A stretch of 29,409 nucleotides of DNA. Source: CAYVQE01 sp964633205 (GTDB lineage Bacteria > Myxococcota > B64-G9). Position numbers and translations under genes: made by a program. A model generated the notes under the pieces. It saw nothing but the letters and a program-made list of their open reading frames with translations. It was not told where the DNA came from and made no database searches. Of this stretch, positions 16,351 to 28,341 are shown in pieces. Location: the NCBI GenBank assembly GCA_964633205.1, contig CAZWFN010000069.1, forward strand, positions 1 to 29,409, in the 5' to 3' direction. Position 1 is the first letter of the stretch, and each line of letters opens with the position of its first letter.

Positions 16351-17937
16351 TCACCTCCGGTCTCGCTCGGTGGATGCTGCGCTCGCCGCTCCGGCCGCAG
16401 CGGTGGCGGCCGGCTCGGCGGGCGTTCGACCGACCGCCAGATCCAGCGCGGCCAGCGCGATGCGGTGGCTGAAGGCGGCATTGTCCGCCGTGACCCGGGC
16501 GCGGGTCAGCCGCGACTGGGCGTCGAGCACGTCGGTCGAGGTGGCCTGCTGGGCGGCGTAGCGCTCCTGCTCCAGCCGCACCTGCTCGCCGGCCTGCTCC
16601 AATGAAGCTTCGGCGATGCGCATGCGCTCGGCGGTCAGCTCGATCTTCAACCAGGCCCGGCGCACCTCCAGGTCGATGGCCCGGCGCAGCTCCTCGCGCC
16701 CGGCCCGGGCGCGCTCGAGTTGTGCCTGGCGCTGCTCGACCGCGTAGTAGGTCGCGCCCCACTCCCAGACGTTGAAGTCCACCACCACGCCGCCGGTCCA
16801 GCTGGGCGGCTTCATGATGGAGCCCTCGTTGTGCTGGTACTGGCCCAGCAGGCTGACCTGCGGGATGTAGCCCTGCCAGGCAGCCCGGACGCCGCGCTCG
16901 GCCTGGGCGATGCGCAGGTCGAGCTCGTGCAGCTCGGGCCGCGCCCCGGCGGCCTCGGCCTGCAGCTCGGCCAGCGACCCCGGCCGGACCGGCTCGATCT
17001 GCAGCCCGACAGCGGGCGCGGCGATGCGCACCTCGGCCGCCGCCGGCAGCGCCAGCAGCATGGCCAGCGAGGCGCTGGCCAGCTGCAAGCCCTGGCGGGC
17101 CTCCAGCCGCTGGCCGCGCAGATCGGCCAGGCGCACCTCGGCCTGGAGCAGATCGTTGCGCTCGATCAGGCCGGCGTCCAGGTAGTGCCGGGCGCGCTCC
17201 ACGTGGGCCTGCACCGTCTCGATCGCCTGGTCCAGCGCCCGCAGCCCGGCCTGGGCCTGCAGCCAGCCCAGCCCGGCCTGGCGCACCTGGAAGGCCAGTT
17301 GGCTGCGCTGGCGCTCGCCCGCCACCCGGGCCGCATCGACCTGCAGCGCGGACAGCTTGTAGGCCTGGTAGATGCCCCACAGCGGCGTCAGCGGCTGGAT
17401 CAGCCGGGCGCTGATGGTCACGTCGTAGCGCTCGTTGGCGAACAGCTCGTCCAGGCTGCCCAGCCCCGCGGCCAGCCCCTCGCCGAGGCCGACCAGCCCG
17501 CCAGCGATGGCCTGGTCGACCGCGTCGCCCTGGGCTCCGGCCACCTGCTCGACCTGATGCAGCTGCTCGACCGCCGGGCCCAGGTCCATGCCCTCCATGT
17601 CACCGCCGAACGACGGTGGCGCGTCGAACAGCATGGCCCGGGTCTCGAACTGCAGCTTGGGGCCGAACTGGGCCCGGGCCTGCTTGCGCTGCGCCTCGGC
17701 CGCGGCCACCGCGGCCCGCGCCCCGCGCAGCCGCGGGCTGCGCTCCAGCGCCAGCGCCACCGCCTCGTCCAGCGTCAGGCGCAGCTCGGCGCCGGCCTGC
17801 AAGCGGCCCGGCTGGTTCGACCGGTCGTCCGACCGGTTCGGCTGCTCCGGCTGGTCCGGCCGGGCGGCGCCGGGCAGCAGCACCAGCGCCGCCAGCACCC
17901 AGGCGGCGCACGGCCAGCCGCAGAGTCCATCCCGCAT
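16351..17937 (-). CDS. TolC-family outer-membrane efflux channel
   Basis: The 528-residue protein has a signal peptide (WPCAAWVLAALVLLPGAARP) and two OEP repeats rich in long helices. The first repeat opens with LRLTLDEAVALALERSPRLRGARAAVAAAEAQRKQARAQFGP, the second with GSLAELQAEAAGARPELHELDLRIAQAERGVRAAWQGYIPQVSLLGQY. An equatorial-domain insertion of about 60 Gly/Asp/Gln-rich residues (around DMEGMDLGPAVEQLHQVEQ) and a Pro/Asp/Gln/Arg-rich linker after the signal peptide are longer than usual. It should form the trimeric exit duct for the RND pump encoded downstream. The start at 17937 is supported by GAGAGGGTG upstream and by the signal peptide; an in-frame ATG at 17997 is not. Confidence 0.93.
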   Translation of the reverse strand: MRDGLCGWPCAAWVLAALVLLPGAARPDQPEQPNRSDDRSNQPGRLQAGAELRLTLDEAVALALERSPRLRGARAAVAAAEAQRKQARAQFGPKLQFETRAMLFDAPPSFGGDMEGMDLGPAVEQLHQVEQVAGAQGDAVDQAIAGGLVGLGEGLAAGLGSLDELFANERYDVTISARLIQPLTPLWGIYQAYKLSALQVDAARVAGERQRSQLAFQVRQAGLGWLQAQAGLRALDQAIETVQAHVERARHYLDAGLIERNDLLQAEVRLADLRGQRLEARQGLQLASASLAMLLALPAAAEVRIAAPAVGLQIEPVRPGSLAELQAEAAGARPELHELDLRIAQAERGVRAAWQGYIPQVSLLGQYQHNEGSIMKPPSWTGGVVVDFNVWEWGATYYAVEQRQAQLERARAGREELRRAIDLEVRRAWLKIELTAERMRIAEASLEQAGEQVRLEQERYAAQQATSTDVLDAQSRLTRARVTADNAAFSHRIALAALDLAVGRTPAEPAATAAAGAASAASTERDRR

Positions 17938-17965
17938 GTCTGACACCCTCTCGCTTCCGCCCCCC

Positions 17966-17978
17966 GGTTCGTCGAACC
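17966..17978. promoter_or_regulatory. Inverted repeat between tetR-type and channel genes
   Basis: GGTTCG-T-CGAACC is a perfect 6-bp inverted repeat in the 77-bp gap between the TetR-type gene and the TolC-type gene. Its TTCG/CGAA core recurs in the TTCGAA boxes before the TetR gene, so it may be a second regulator site or a short mRNA hairpin. Confidence 0.3.
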
Positions 17979-18014
17979 CGCCCCCGATCGCGAACACCGA
18001 ACTCCGGCAGCGGC

Positions 18015-18599
18015 TCAGCGCCGGCGCATCCCGTCCAGGCTGAGAGCCATCAGCTTTTCCATCGCCTCTATGCGGTCGGCCGGAAACTCGCCGTTGAGGA
18101 TCATGTCGCTCAGCCCGCGCAGGCCGGCCGCGAACATCAGCGCCACCAGCTCCGGATCATCGATGGCGAACAGGCCCTGCTCGACACCGCGCTCCAGAAT
18201 GGACTGGATCAGCAGCCGGATGCGCACCTTGAAGCGCTGCGCGGCGCGCTCCACCTCGGCGTAGGCCGCCTGCCGCTCGCGATGGGTGATGCCGGGCAGC
18301 TCCGAGATGCGGCGCATGTGGCGCATCAGGGTGCGGCCGACCGCGGCCAGCTGCTGCTCGGGCCCGCCGGCGGCGGCCACCGCCGCCTCGATGTCGGCCA
18401 GCACCTCCTCCATCTCCAGCTCCGCCACCGCTTGCAATAGCTCGTTCTTGCTGGAAAAATAATAATAGAGCGACGAGATCGCCAGCCCGGCCTTGTCGGC
18501 CACGTCCTCCAGGGTCAGCTTGCGGATGCCGTGCTGCTCGAGCACGCTGCGGGCGGCCTCGAGCACCTGCTGGCGTTTTTTCTGCTTGCTGCTGGCCAC
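18015..18599 (-). CDS. TetR family transcriptional regulator of the efflux operon
   Basis: The 194-residue protein has the TetR DNA-binding domain at residues 8-55, with helix-turn-helix LTLEDVADKAGLAISSLYYYFSSKNELLQAV, and an all-helical ligand-binding C-terminal domain. The family normally represses a neighbouring pump operon and lets go when a drug-like ligand binds. Here it is the first gene of the operon it should control, same strand, 77 bp before the channel gene. Start is a GTG at 18599 preceded by GCGAGG with 6 nt spacing. The leader upstream contains three TTCGAA boxes, which makes autoregulation likely. The ligand is unknown. Confidence 0.93.
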   Translation of the reverse strand: MASSKQKKRQQVLEAARSVLEQHGIRKLTLEDVADKAGLAISSLYYYFSSKNELLQAVAELEMEEVLADIEAAVAAAGGPEQQLAAVGRTLMRHMRRISELPGITHRERQAAYAEVERAAQRFKVRIRLLIQSILERGVEQGLFAIDDPELVALMFAAGLRGLSDMILNGEFPADRIEAMEKLMALSLDGMRRR

Positions 18600-18615
18600 C
18601 GACCACCTCGCCCCT

Positions 18616-18650
18616 TTCGAATTTTCGAAAAAAAACTACGTAATTTCGAA
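18616..18650. promoter_or_regulatory. Three TTCGAA boxes and TACGTA in the efflux operon leader, probable operator
   Basis: Palindromic TTCGAA occurs at 18616-18621, 18624-18629 and 18645-18650, with a palindromic TACGTA at 18637-18642 between the last two. They lie just downstream of the predicted transcription start, in an AT-rich island unlike the surrounding DNA. A TetR dimer bound here would block transcription. The position is seen; the binding is inferred. Confidence 0.5.
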
Positions 18651-18662
18651 AACCGAACTAGA

Positions 18663-18690
18663 ACTATACGGCCGGTGGCGCCGCGGTCAA
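18663..18690 (-). promoter_or_regulatory. Sigma-70-type promoter of the TetR-RND efflux operon
   Basis: On the minus strand TTGACC (18690-18685) and TATAGT (18668-18663) are separated by 16 nt; each matches the consensus at five of six positions. This is the best sigma-70 promoter in the window. GAACTA is repeated directly just downstream (18655-18666). The start near 18656 gives a leader of about 57 nt. Confidence 0.7.
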
Positions 18691-18716
18691 GGTTTTTTTG
18701 CTTGCCGCCGGGCGGC

Positions 18717-21700
18717 TCAGCCGGGCTCGGGCTCCAGCCGTTCGATGGCGAACAGCACCGGCTGGCCGGCCAGGCGCACCGACTTGGCCGACTGGGCGTC
18801 GAGCTGCGCGTCGGCCAGGTACTCGCGGGCCAGGGTCTCGCCCTGGATGTAGTCACCCCACTGCGCGAGCGCGGCGGCGGCCTCGCCGGCGGCACTGTAA
18901 CGCAGCCGGATGCGGTCCTCGATGGCCAGGCCCTGCTGCTTGCGCAGGTTCTGCACCTGGCGCACGAAATCGCGGGCGGCGCCCTCGCGCTCGAGCGCGG
19001 CATCCAGGCGCACGTCCAGGCCGACGAAGGTGCCGCCGTCGATCACCACCGCCAGGCCCTCCGGGCCCTGGTGGTCGAAGTACAGATCGCCCGGCTGCAG
19101 CTCGACCGCCCCGCCGGGCACGGTGATCGTCACCGGCCCGCCGCCGGCCAAAGCCGCCTCCAACGCGGCCGCGTCCTCATCGGTCTGCTCGGCCAGGGCG
19201 GACTGCAGCGCCTTGAGCTGCTTGCCCAGCCGCGGGCCGAGCTGCTTGCGGTTGGGCTTGCAGCGGGTGCTCACCGGCGGGGCGCCCTCAAGCGTCTCGA
19301 TGTGCTTGACGTTGAGCTCCTCGGCCAGCACGGCGCGCAGATCCTCGCGCTCGAGCACCTCGCGCTCGGCCGCGTCGGCCGGGCGCACCACGAGCCGCGC
19401 CAGGGGCTGGCGCACCTTGAGGTTTTCCTTGTTGCGCAGGCCCAGGCCCAGGTTCTTGATGCGGATCAGAGCACCCACCCGCCGCTCCAGATCGACGTCG
19501 ATGCGGGACTCGTCGAGCTGCGGGTAGTCGAGCAGGTGCACGCTGACCGGGGCATCGGGCGCGGCGGCGCGCACCATGTTCTGGTAGATCTCCTCGCACA
19601 AAAAGGGCAGCACCGGCGCCAGCAGCCGGGTGCAAGCGTACAACACCTCGTACAGGGTGGCGTAGGCGGCCTGCTTGTCCCGGTCGGAGCCACTCTTCCA
19701 GAAGCGCCGCCGCGAGCGGCGCAGATACCAGTTGGACAGGTCCTCCTCGACGAAGTGCTCCCAGCGGGCCATCAGGCCGTGGAGCTGGTAGTTGTCGAAG
19801 CAGTGGCGGGCGTGGCCGATGAGCTGCTGCAGCCGCGACAGGATCCAGCGGTCCAGCCGGGTGCGCTCGTCCAGCGCCACCTGGTACTGGCCCGGCCGCA
19901 CCCCGTCGACCTCGGCGTACTGGATATAGAAGGAGTAGCAGTTCCAGAAGGTCAGCAGCTTGCGCCGGATCTCCTCGTCCAGGTGCCGCTTGCCGCGCTG
20001 CTCGCGGCGGCGGTGGATGTCGGGAAAGTTCAGGTTGTGCACAGGGTTCTGCGAGGCGAAGAGATAGCGCATGATCTCGGCGCCGATGGTGGCGGCCGCC
20101 TCGTTGAACTCGATGGCGTTGCCCAGGCTCTTGTGCATCTCCTGGCCGTACTCGTCGCGCACCAGGGCGTGGCCCAGCAGGGTGCGGAAGGGCGCCCGGT
20201 CTTCGAGCATGGTGCTCATGGCCAGCAGGGCATAGAACCAGTTGCGGAACTGGCCCGGGAAGCACTCCAGCACCAGGTCGGCCGGGAACCACTGTTCCCA
20301 GTAGGCGCGGTCCCGGTTGTAGCCCATGGTCGAGTAGGGCACGATGCCGGCGTCCAGCCAGGGATTGCCCACGTCGACCACCCGCCGGGCGCGGCCGCCG
20401 CAGGCCGGGCATTCGATCTCCACCTGGTCGATCCAGGGCCGGTGCGGGCTGTGGCCGGCGAAGTCCTCCCAGCCGGCCACCGCCCGTTGCTCCAGCTCTT
20501 CGCGCGAGCCGATGACGTCGAACCGCTCGCATTGCTGGCAGACCCAGATGGGCAAGGCCAGGCCCCAGTAGCGTTTCTTGGAGATCATCCAGTCGCGCAT
20601 GTTGCGCAGCCAGTCCAGCTCGCGCTCCTTGCCGAACTCCGGAATCCAGCGGATGTCCTCGACCACCCGGGCGATCTCGTCGCGCCAGGACATGTCGATG
20701 AACCACTCGTCGACCAGCCGGAACAGCACCGGGGTCTTGCAGCGCCAGCAGTGCGGATAGGCGTGGGGGTAGTCCTCGCGGGCCACCAGCAGGCCGCGCT
20801 GTTTCAGATCGGCGATGATGGGCGCGGCCATCTCGGCGGCGTTCTGGCCGCTCAACCAGTCGAAGCCCTCGATGTAGCGGCCGCGCTCGTCCAGCGGGGC
20901 GATGGCCACCAGGCCCAGCTGCCGGCCCAGCTCGTAGTCCTCCTTGCCGCAGCCGGGCGCGATGTGCACGATGCCGGTGCCCTCGCTGCCGGTGATCATG
21001 TCCCAGGCGATCACCCGGTGGTGGGTCTTGGCGCTGCGGTCGGCCAGGGCCTCGTCGGTGAAGGGGTGGCCGCCGGCGGCGGCCTGGGCCGGCAGCTGAT
21101 CGAAGGGCCCGTCGTAGCCCAGCCCCACCAGCTGCTCGCCCTTGACCGAACCGAGCACCTCCACCTGGCCGGCCTCGGCCACCAGCTCGGGCAGCTTGCG
21201 CAGGCCGGTGCGCCGGCCCTCGGAATCGCGGCTGCGGTCGTTCTCCCAGTTCTCGGCGCCGACGTAGTAGGTCCAGTCGCCCTGGCGGACGCGGAAGTAG
21301 AACATCTCGGGATGCACCGCGGCGGCCACATTGGAGGTCAGCGTCCAGGGCGTGGTGGTCCACACCAGCAGCGCCTCGCGTTCGCGTTCGCGCAACGGGA
21401 AGCGCACCACCACCGAGGGGTCGCGCACCTGCAGGTAGCCCTCGTGCATCTCCATCTGGCTCAGACCCACCGCGCAGCGCGGGCACCAGGGCATGACGTC
21501 GAAGCCCTTGTAGAGCAGGCCGCGCTGGTGGCACTTCTTCAAAAAAGACCAGATGGCGTAGTTGTTCTCGGGGCTCATGGTGTAGTACGAGTCGTCCCAG
21601 TCCATCCAGTAGCCCAGCCGGATGGACTGCTCGGTCTGGATGGCCGAGTACTTCCGCACCCGCTGCTTGCACTTGTCCACGAAGCGGTCGATGCCGTAGG

Positions 21701-22028
21701 CGACGATGTCGTCCTTGGACGAAAAGCCCAGCTCCTTCTCCACCTCCACCTCGACCCACAAGCCCTGGCAATCGAAGCCGTTCTGGTAGCGCTGCCGCTG
21801 GCCGCACATGGCGTGGTAACGCTGGTACATGTCCTTGAGGCTGCGGCCCCAGGCGTGGTGGACGCCCATGGGGTTGTTGGCCGTAATGGGGCCATCCAGG
21901 AAGGACCAGCGCGGCCCGTCGGCGTTCTTGCGCCGCAAGGCGGCGAAGGTCTGGGTCTCGTTCCAGAAGGCCAGCAGGCGCTGTTCCATCTCGGGGAAAT
22001 CGGGGATCCGTTCGACCTTGTGATACAT
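18717..22028 (-). CDS. ileS: Isoleucyl-tRNA synthetase with variant GVHH signature
   Basis: The 1103-residue class I synthetase charges tRNA-Ile and is essential unless a second copy exists. The Rossmann catalytic core begins LDGPITANNPMGVHHAWGR; aligned to the usual PPYANGDIHIGHALNK, the HIGH tetrad is replaced by GVHH (55-58). The KMSKS loop reads EMHKS (630-634). The CP1 editing domain is present, with WTTTPWTLTSNVA (223-235) and GTGIVHIAPGCGKEDY (350-365, D364 conserved). Paired cysteines C427/C430, C497/C500 and C540/C543 suggest zinc or structural sites. The anticodon-binding and C-terminal domains follow to EPG. Start at 22028 has GAGGTGG 5 nt upstream. It belongs to the long, eukaryote-like type of bacterial IleRS, which is usually less sensitive to mupirocin. 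It lies 105 bp after truC. Confidence 0.95.
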   Translation of the reverse strand: MYHKVERIPDFPEMEQRLLAFWNETQTFAALRRKNADGPRWSFLDGPITANNPMGVHHAWGRSLKDMYQRYHAMCGQRQRYQNGFDCQGLWVEVEVEKELGFSSKDDIVAYGIDRFVDKCKQRVRKYSAIQTEQSIRLGYWMDWDDSYYTMSPENNYAIWSFLKKCHQRGLLYKGFDVMPWCPRCAVGLSQMEMHEGYLQVRDPSVVVRFPLREREREALLVWTTTPWTLTSNVAAAVHPEMFYFRVRQGDWTYYVGAENWENDRSRDSEGRRTGLRKLPELVAEAGQVEVLGSVKGEQLVGLGYDGPFDQLPAQAAAGGHPFTDEALADRSAKTHHRVIAWDMITGSEGTGIVHIAPGCGKEDYELGRQLGLVAIAPLDERGRYIEGFDWLSGQNAAEMAAPIIADLKQRGLLVAREDYPHAYPHCWRCKTPVLFRLVDEWFIDMSWRDEIARVVEDIRWIPEFGKERELDWLRNMRDWMISKKRYWGLALPIWVCQQCERFDVIGSREELEQRAVAGWEDFAGHSPHRPWIDQVEIECPACGGRARRVVDVGNPWLDAGIVPYSTMGYNRDRAYWEQWFPADLVLECFPGQFRNWFYALLAMSTMLEDRAPFRTLLGHALVRDEYGQEMHKSLGNAIEFNEAAATIGAEIMRYLFASQNPVHNLNFPDIHRRREQRGKRHLDEEIRRKLLTFWNCYSFYIQYAEVDGVRPGQYQVALDERTRLDRWILSRLQQLIGHARHCFDNYQLHGLMARWEHFVEEDLSNWYLRRSRRRFWKSGSDRDKQAAYATLYEVLYACTRLLAPVLPFLCEEIYQNMVRAAAPDAPVSVHLLDYPQLDESRIDVDLERRVGALIRIKNLGLGLRNKENLKVRQPLARLVVRPADAAEREVLEREDLRAVLAEELNVKHIETLEGAPPVSTRCKPNRKQLGPRLGKQLKALQSALAEQTDEDAAALEAALAGGGPVTITVPGGAVELQPGDLYFDHQGPEGLAVVIDGGTFVGLDVRLDAALEREGAARDFVRQVQNLRKQQGLAIEDRIRLRYSAAGEAAAALAQWGDYIQGETLAREYLADAQLDAQSAKSVRLAGQPVLFAIERLEPEPG

Positions 22029-22047
22029 CGAGCCACCTCGAAGCGGT

Positions 22048-22066
22048 GCGGGTCCGACCGACCCGC
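22048..22066 (-). other. Stem-loop just upstream of ileS
   Basis: A perfect 7-bp stem (GCGGGTC/GACCCGC) with a 5-nt loop ends about 20 nt before the ileS ATG, close to its ribosome site. It could modulate translation of ileS. There is no T-box specifier or antiterminator sequence. Confidence 0.3.
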
Positions 22067-22133
22067 CGGCCGGGTTGTTTCGCAGCCTGTCCGGTTACCA
22101 CAGAGCGCCGCGGCGATCCACTGCATCGGTGGT

Positions 22134-22823
22134 CTACAGGCAATCGAGCTGCTTGGAATCGATCCCGGGCAGCAAACCGACGAAGGCGCGCAGGTCGTCG
22201 GCCAGCGGGTCGATCAGCTCCAGCGCAGCGCCGTCGGCCGGATGCGCCAGGCGCAGCCTGTGGGCGTGCAGGCATAGCCGCGGCAGGCCGTAGCAGGCCC
22301 GAAAGGGCCGGTTGACGCGCCCCTTGCCGTAGGTGGTGTCGCCCAGGATGAAGTGGCCGGCGCGGGCCAGGTGGCGCCGGATCTGATGCCGCCGGCCGCT
22401 GTGCAACCGGGCGCGCAGCAGCGTCAGCGGGCTCTGCGCACAGCCATCGATCGCCAGCACCCGCCGAAAAGCCGTGCGCGCCGTCTGCTTGCGGCCCGTG
22501 GCGCGGTTGGTCAGCGGCCGCTCGATCTCGAAGCGCTCGGGCGCGCGGCCGACCACCAGGCACAGATACTCCTTGATGGTGCCCGGTGCGGCCAGCGCCG
22601 CCTGCAGGGCCCGGGCCGCGGCGCTGCTGCAACCGAAGGCCACCACCCCGGAGCAGGCCCGGTCCAGCCGGTGGACCGGGTAGATCCAGTCGCCGCCGAG
22701 CTGATCGCGCACCCGCTGCAGCAGGAACTCGCGGTCGCGGGCCTCGTGGCTGCGGTGGACCAGCAGCCCGGCCGGCTTGGCCACCGCCACCAGCCATTCG
22801 TCGCGGTACAGGATGGGGATCAC
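22134..22823 (-). CDS. truC: tRNA pseudouridine synthase, TruC type (RluA family)
   Basis: The 229-residue protein converts uridine to pseudouridine in RNA; TruC acts on U65 of tRNAs. Its beginning, ILYRDEWLVAVAKPAGLLVHRS, and VRDQLGGDWIYPVHRLDRACSGV match TruC closely, including the catalytic Asp in HRLD (about residue 52). GRRHQIRRHLARAGHFILGDTTYGKG is the second RluA-family motif, with TruC-like LRRHLAH spacing. No S4 domain precedes it, as in TruC. The GTG at 22823 overlaps the stop of the DHH phosphoesterase gene (GTGA), with GAGG just upstream; longer frames in this phase run inside that gene and lack similarity. The last codons precede ileS by 105 bp. Assignment to TruC rather than another RluA paralogue is likely but not certain. 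Confidence 0.87.
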   Translation of the reverse strand: MIPILYRDEWLVAVAKPAGLLVHRSHEARDREFLLQRVRDQLGGDWIYPVHRLDRACSGVVAFGCSSAAARALQAALAAPGTIKEYLCLVVGRAPERFEIERPLTNRATGRKQTARTAFRRVLAIDGCAQSPLTLLRARLHSGRRHQIRRHLARAGHFILGDTTYGKGRVNRPFRACYGLPRLCLHAHRLRLAHPADGAALELIDPLADDLRAFVGLLPGIDSKQLDCL

Positions 22824-23881
22824 GATCCCTCGGGTACGCAGGCCTGCTCGGGCGGCGGCGCCTCCTTGCCCAGCAGCGGGTGCAGCCGCTCGGGATGGCG
22901 GCGGCGCAGCTGCGCCAGGAAGCGTTCGCTGACGCGGGTGGCCTGCTCGGCGTAGTTGCGGCCGTCGTCCAGCGGCACCACCCCGCCGGCGATCATGCCG
23001 TGGCCGCCGCCCTTGCCGGCGCGGCCCACCATGCGCCGAATCACCCGCTCGGCGCGGGCCTGCGGCAGGGTCGAGCGCAGCGACAGCACCATCTGGCCTT
23101 GGTGGCGGCCGCTGACCAGGCACCAGGTGATGCGCTCCATGGCGGCCAGGAAATCGGCCACCTCGGCCACCACCTCGGCCTCATCCACGTCTCCGATGTG
23201 GCAGATGCAGGTGTTGCGCGAGAGCATGACCTGGCGCATGGCCCGGGCCAGGGTCTTGTAGTACTCGCGGGTGCGCGCCGGATGACGGATGCGGCCCAGG
23301 GTGGCCAGCCGCGCCAGCGAGATGGCCCGCTGGTAGGCCTCGCGATCGGCCCGGCTGGCCTCGCGGCCCAGATCCTGGGTCTCGGAGATGATGGCGTAGG
23401 CCACCGCGGTGGCCAGCGAGGGCGTCAGCTCGAGCCCGCAGTCCAGGAAGTAGCTCAACACCAGGCTGGCCGAGCAGCCGTGCTCGGGCCGGATGTCGCT
23501 GAAGTCGGCCTCGGTGGTCTTGCGCCGCGGGTGGTGGTCGATGACCACCTGGCAGCGCTGCCGCTGGTGGGGAAAGGAGTTGTTGCCGGTGCCGGGCTGG
23601 GTGTCGACCAGGGCGTAGCGGTCGGAGCGCAGAAAGCGCAACCGCGGTCCGCGATCCAGCCGCCGCAGCGGGATCTTGAGATGGCGCACCAGGGCCCGGT
23701 TCTCGGCCCGGCCCAGCCGCCCGCCGTGGACGATCTCGGTGCGTAGCCCGGTCGCCTCGCCGATGTGGGCCAGCAGCCAACCCGCCGTGATGGCATCGGG
23801 ATCCGGGTTGTCGTGCAGAAACACGACGAAGCGCTTGCCACCGGCGATGGCCTGGCGCAGAGCCTGGCAGTCGCTGCCCAT
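22820..23881 (-). CDS. DHH/DHHA1 phosphoesterase, NrnA-like
   Basis: The 353-residue protein carries the DHH family metal motifs: FLHDNPDPDAITAGW (about 22-36), ALVDTQPG, VVIDHHPR (DHH near 112-114) and the later D in the S-x-T-x-D-L motif ISETQDLG. The DHHA1 domain ends in GRAGKGGGHGMIAGG, the substrate-binding GGGH signature. Such proteins hydrolyse short RNA oligonucleotides (nanoRNA), 3'-phosphoadenosine 5'-phosphate or cyclic dinucleotide breakdown products, with Mn2+. Which substrate applies here is not visible. The start at 23881 is chosen because GGAG lies 6 nt ahead; an in-frame ATG at 24055 would overlap the divergent kinase start and adds unrelated Arg/Gly-rich sequence. Its stop overlaps the truC start (GTGA), so translation is coupled. 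Confidence 0.9.
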   Translation of the reverse strand: MGSDCQALRQAIAGGKRFVVFLHDNPDPDAITAGWLLAHIGEATGLRTEIVHGGRLGRAENRALVRHLKIPLRRLDRGPRLRFLRSDRYALVDTQPGTGNNSFPHQRQRCQVVIDHHPRRKTTEADFSDIRPEHGCSASLVLSYFLDCGLELTPSLATAVAYAIISETQDLGREASRADREAYQRAISLARLATLGRIRHPARTREYYKTLARAMRQVMLSRNTCICHIGDVDEAEVVAEVADFLAAMERITWCLVSGRHQGQMVLSLRSTLPQARAERVIRRMVGRAGKGGGHGMIAGGVVPLDDGRNYAEQATRVSERFLAQLRRRHPERLHPLLGKEAPPPEQACVPEGS

Positions 23882-23904
23882 ATGCACTCCACCCCCTCGT
23901 CCCG

Positions 23905-23934
23905 GTTGTACCCTTTCTGCCCGGGTGGCTGCAA
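23905..23934 (-). promoter_or_regulatory. Weak candidate promoter of the DHH-truC operon
   Basis: On the minus strand TTGCAG (23934-23929) and TACAAC (23910-23905) are separated by 18 nt. Each matches the consensus at about three or four positions. It lies in the 149-bp divergent spacer before the kinase and leaves about 15 nt of leader containing GGTGGAG. Confidence 0.3.
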
Positions 23935-24030
23935 ACCGGCATTTCTGCGGGCCCGGCCCGCGCCGCGCCCAAAGCGGCCTCAACTCCACCCGACGGCGGC
24001 CGATTCCATTGCCGGAAGGGTGGCACGGCC

Positions 24031-28077
<4,047 letters not shown>

Positions 28078-28285
28078 TCCCGGACCCCGCGCCCGGGTCA
28101 TGGACCACCCATCCGGTCGCCCCGACCCGCAGCAGCAGCCCGAAATCCCGCCTGTTTGCCGCGAGCAGCGCCCGCCCATCAAGGTGTCAGCCACATTCCA
28201 AAACAAAGTCAACCCATTGAAATATGAAGACAAGAAGAGAGTCCAGCCCCGGCGCCGCGGTCTCTCGCCCGGGCTCGGCGTAAGC

Positions 28286-28301
28286 TGGCACCTTCATTGC
28301 A
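28286..28301 (+). promoter_or_regulatory. Sigma-54 promoter of the ADYC gene
   Basis: TGGCAC (28286-28291), five bases, then TTGCA (28297-28301) is a perfect match to the -24/-12 consensus TGGCACG-N4-TTGCW except for C instead of G at the seventh base. The invariant GG and GC are 11 bp apart as required. Transcription would start near 28312, giving a 30-nt leader with AGGAGGTG. It needs an enhancer-binding ATPase; its site, probably in the AT-rich 28190-28245 stretch, is not identified. Confidence 0.75.
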
Positions 28302-28341
28302 GAAACATCATCCCGGACCCGGTACCGCGAGGAGGTGCCCC

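Noticed and set aside
18691..18716. T-rich run after a GC stem as an ileS terminator
   Set aside because: The T run is on the plus strand; on the transcribed minus strand it reads as A residues, so it cannot end the ileS transcript.
18531..22277. Open frame of 1248 codons on the plus strand, antisense to ileS
   Set aside because: Low-complexity Leu/Gly/His/Gln translation without domains; ileS on the minus strand has all family motifs.
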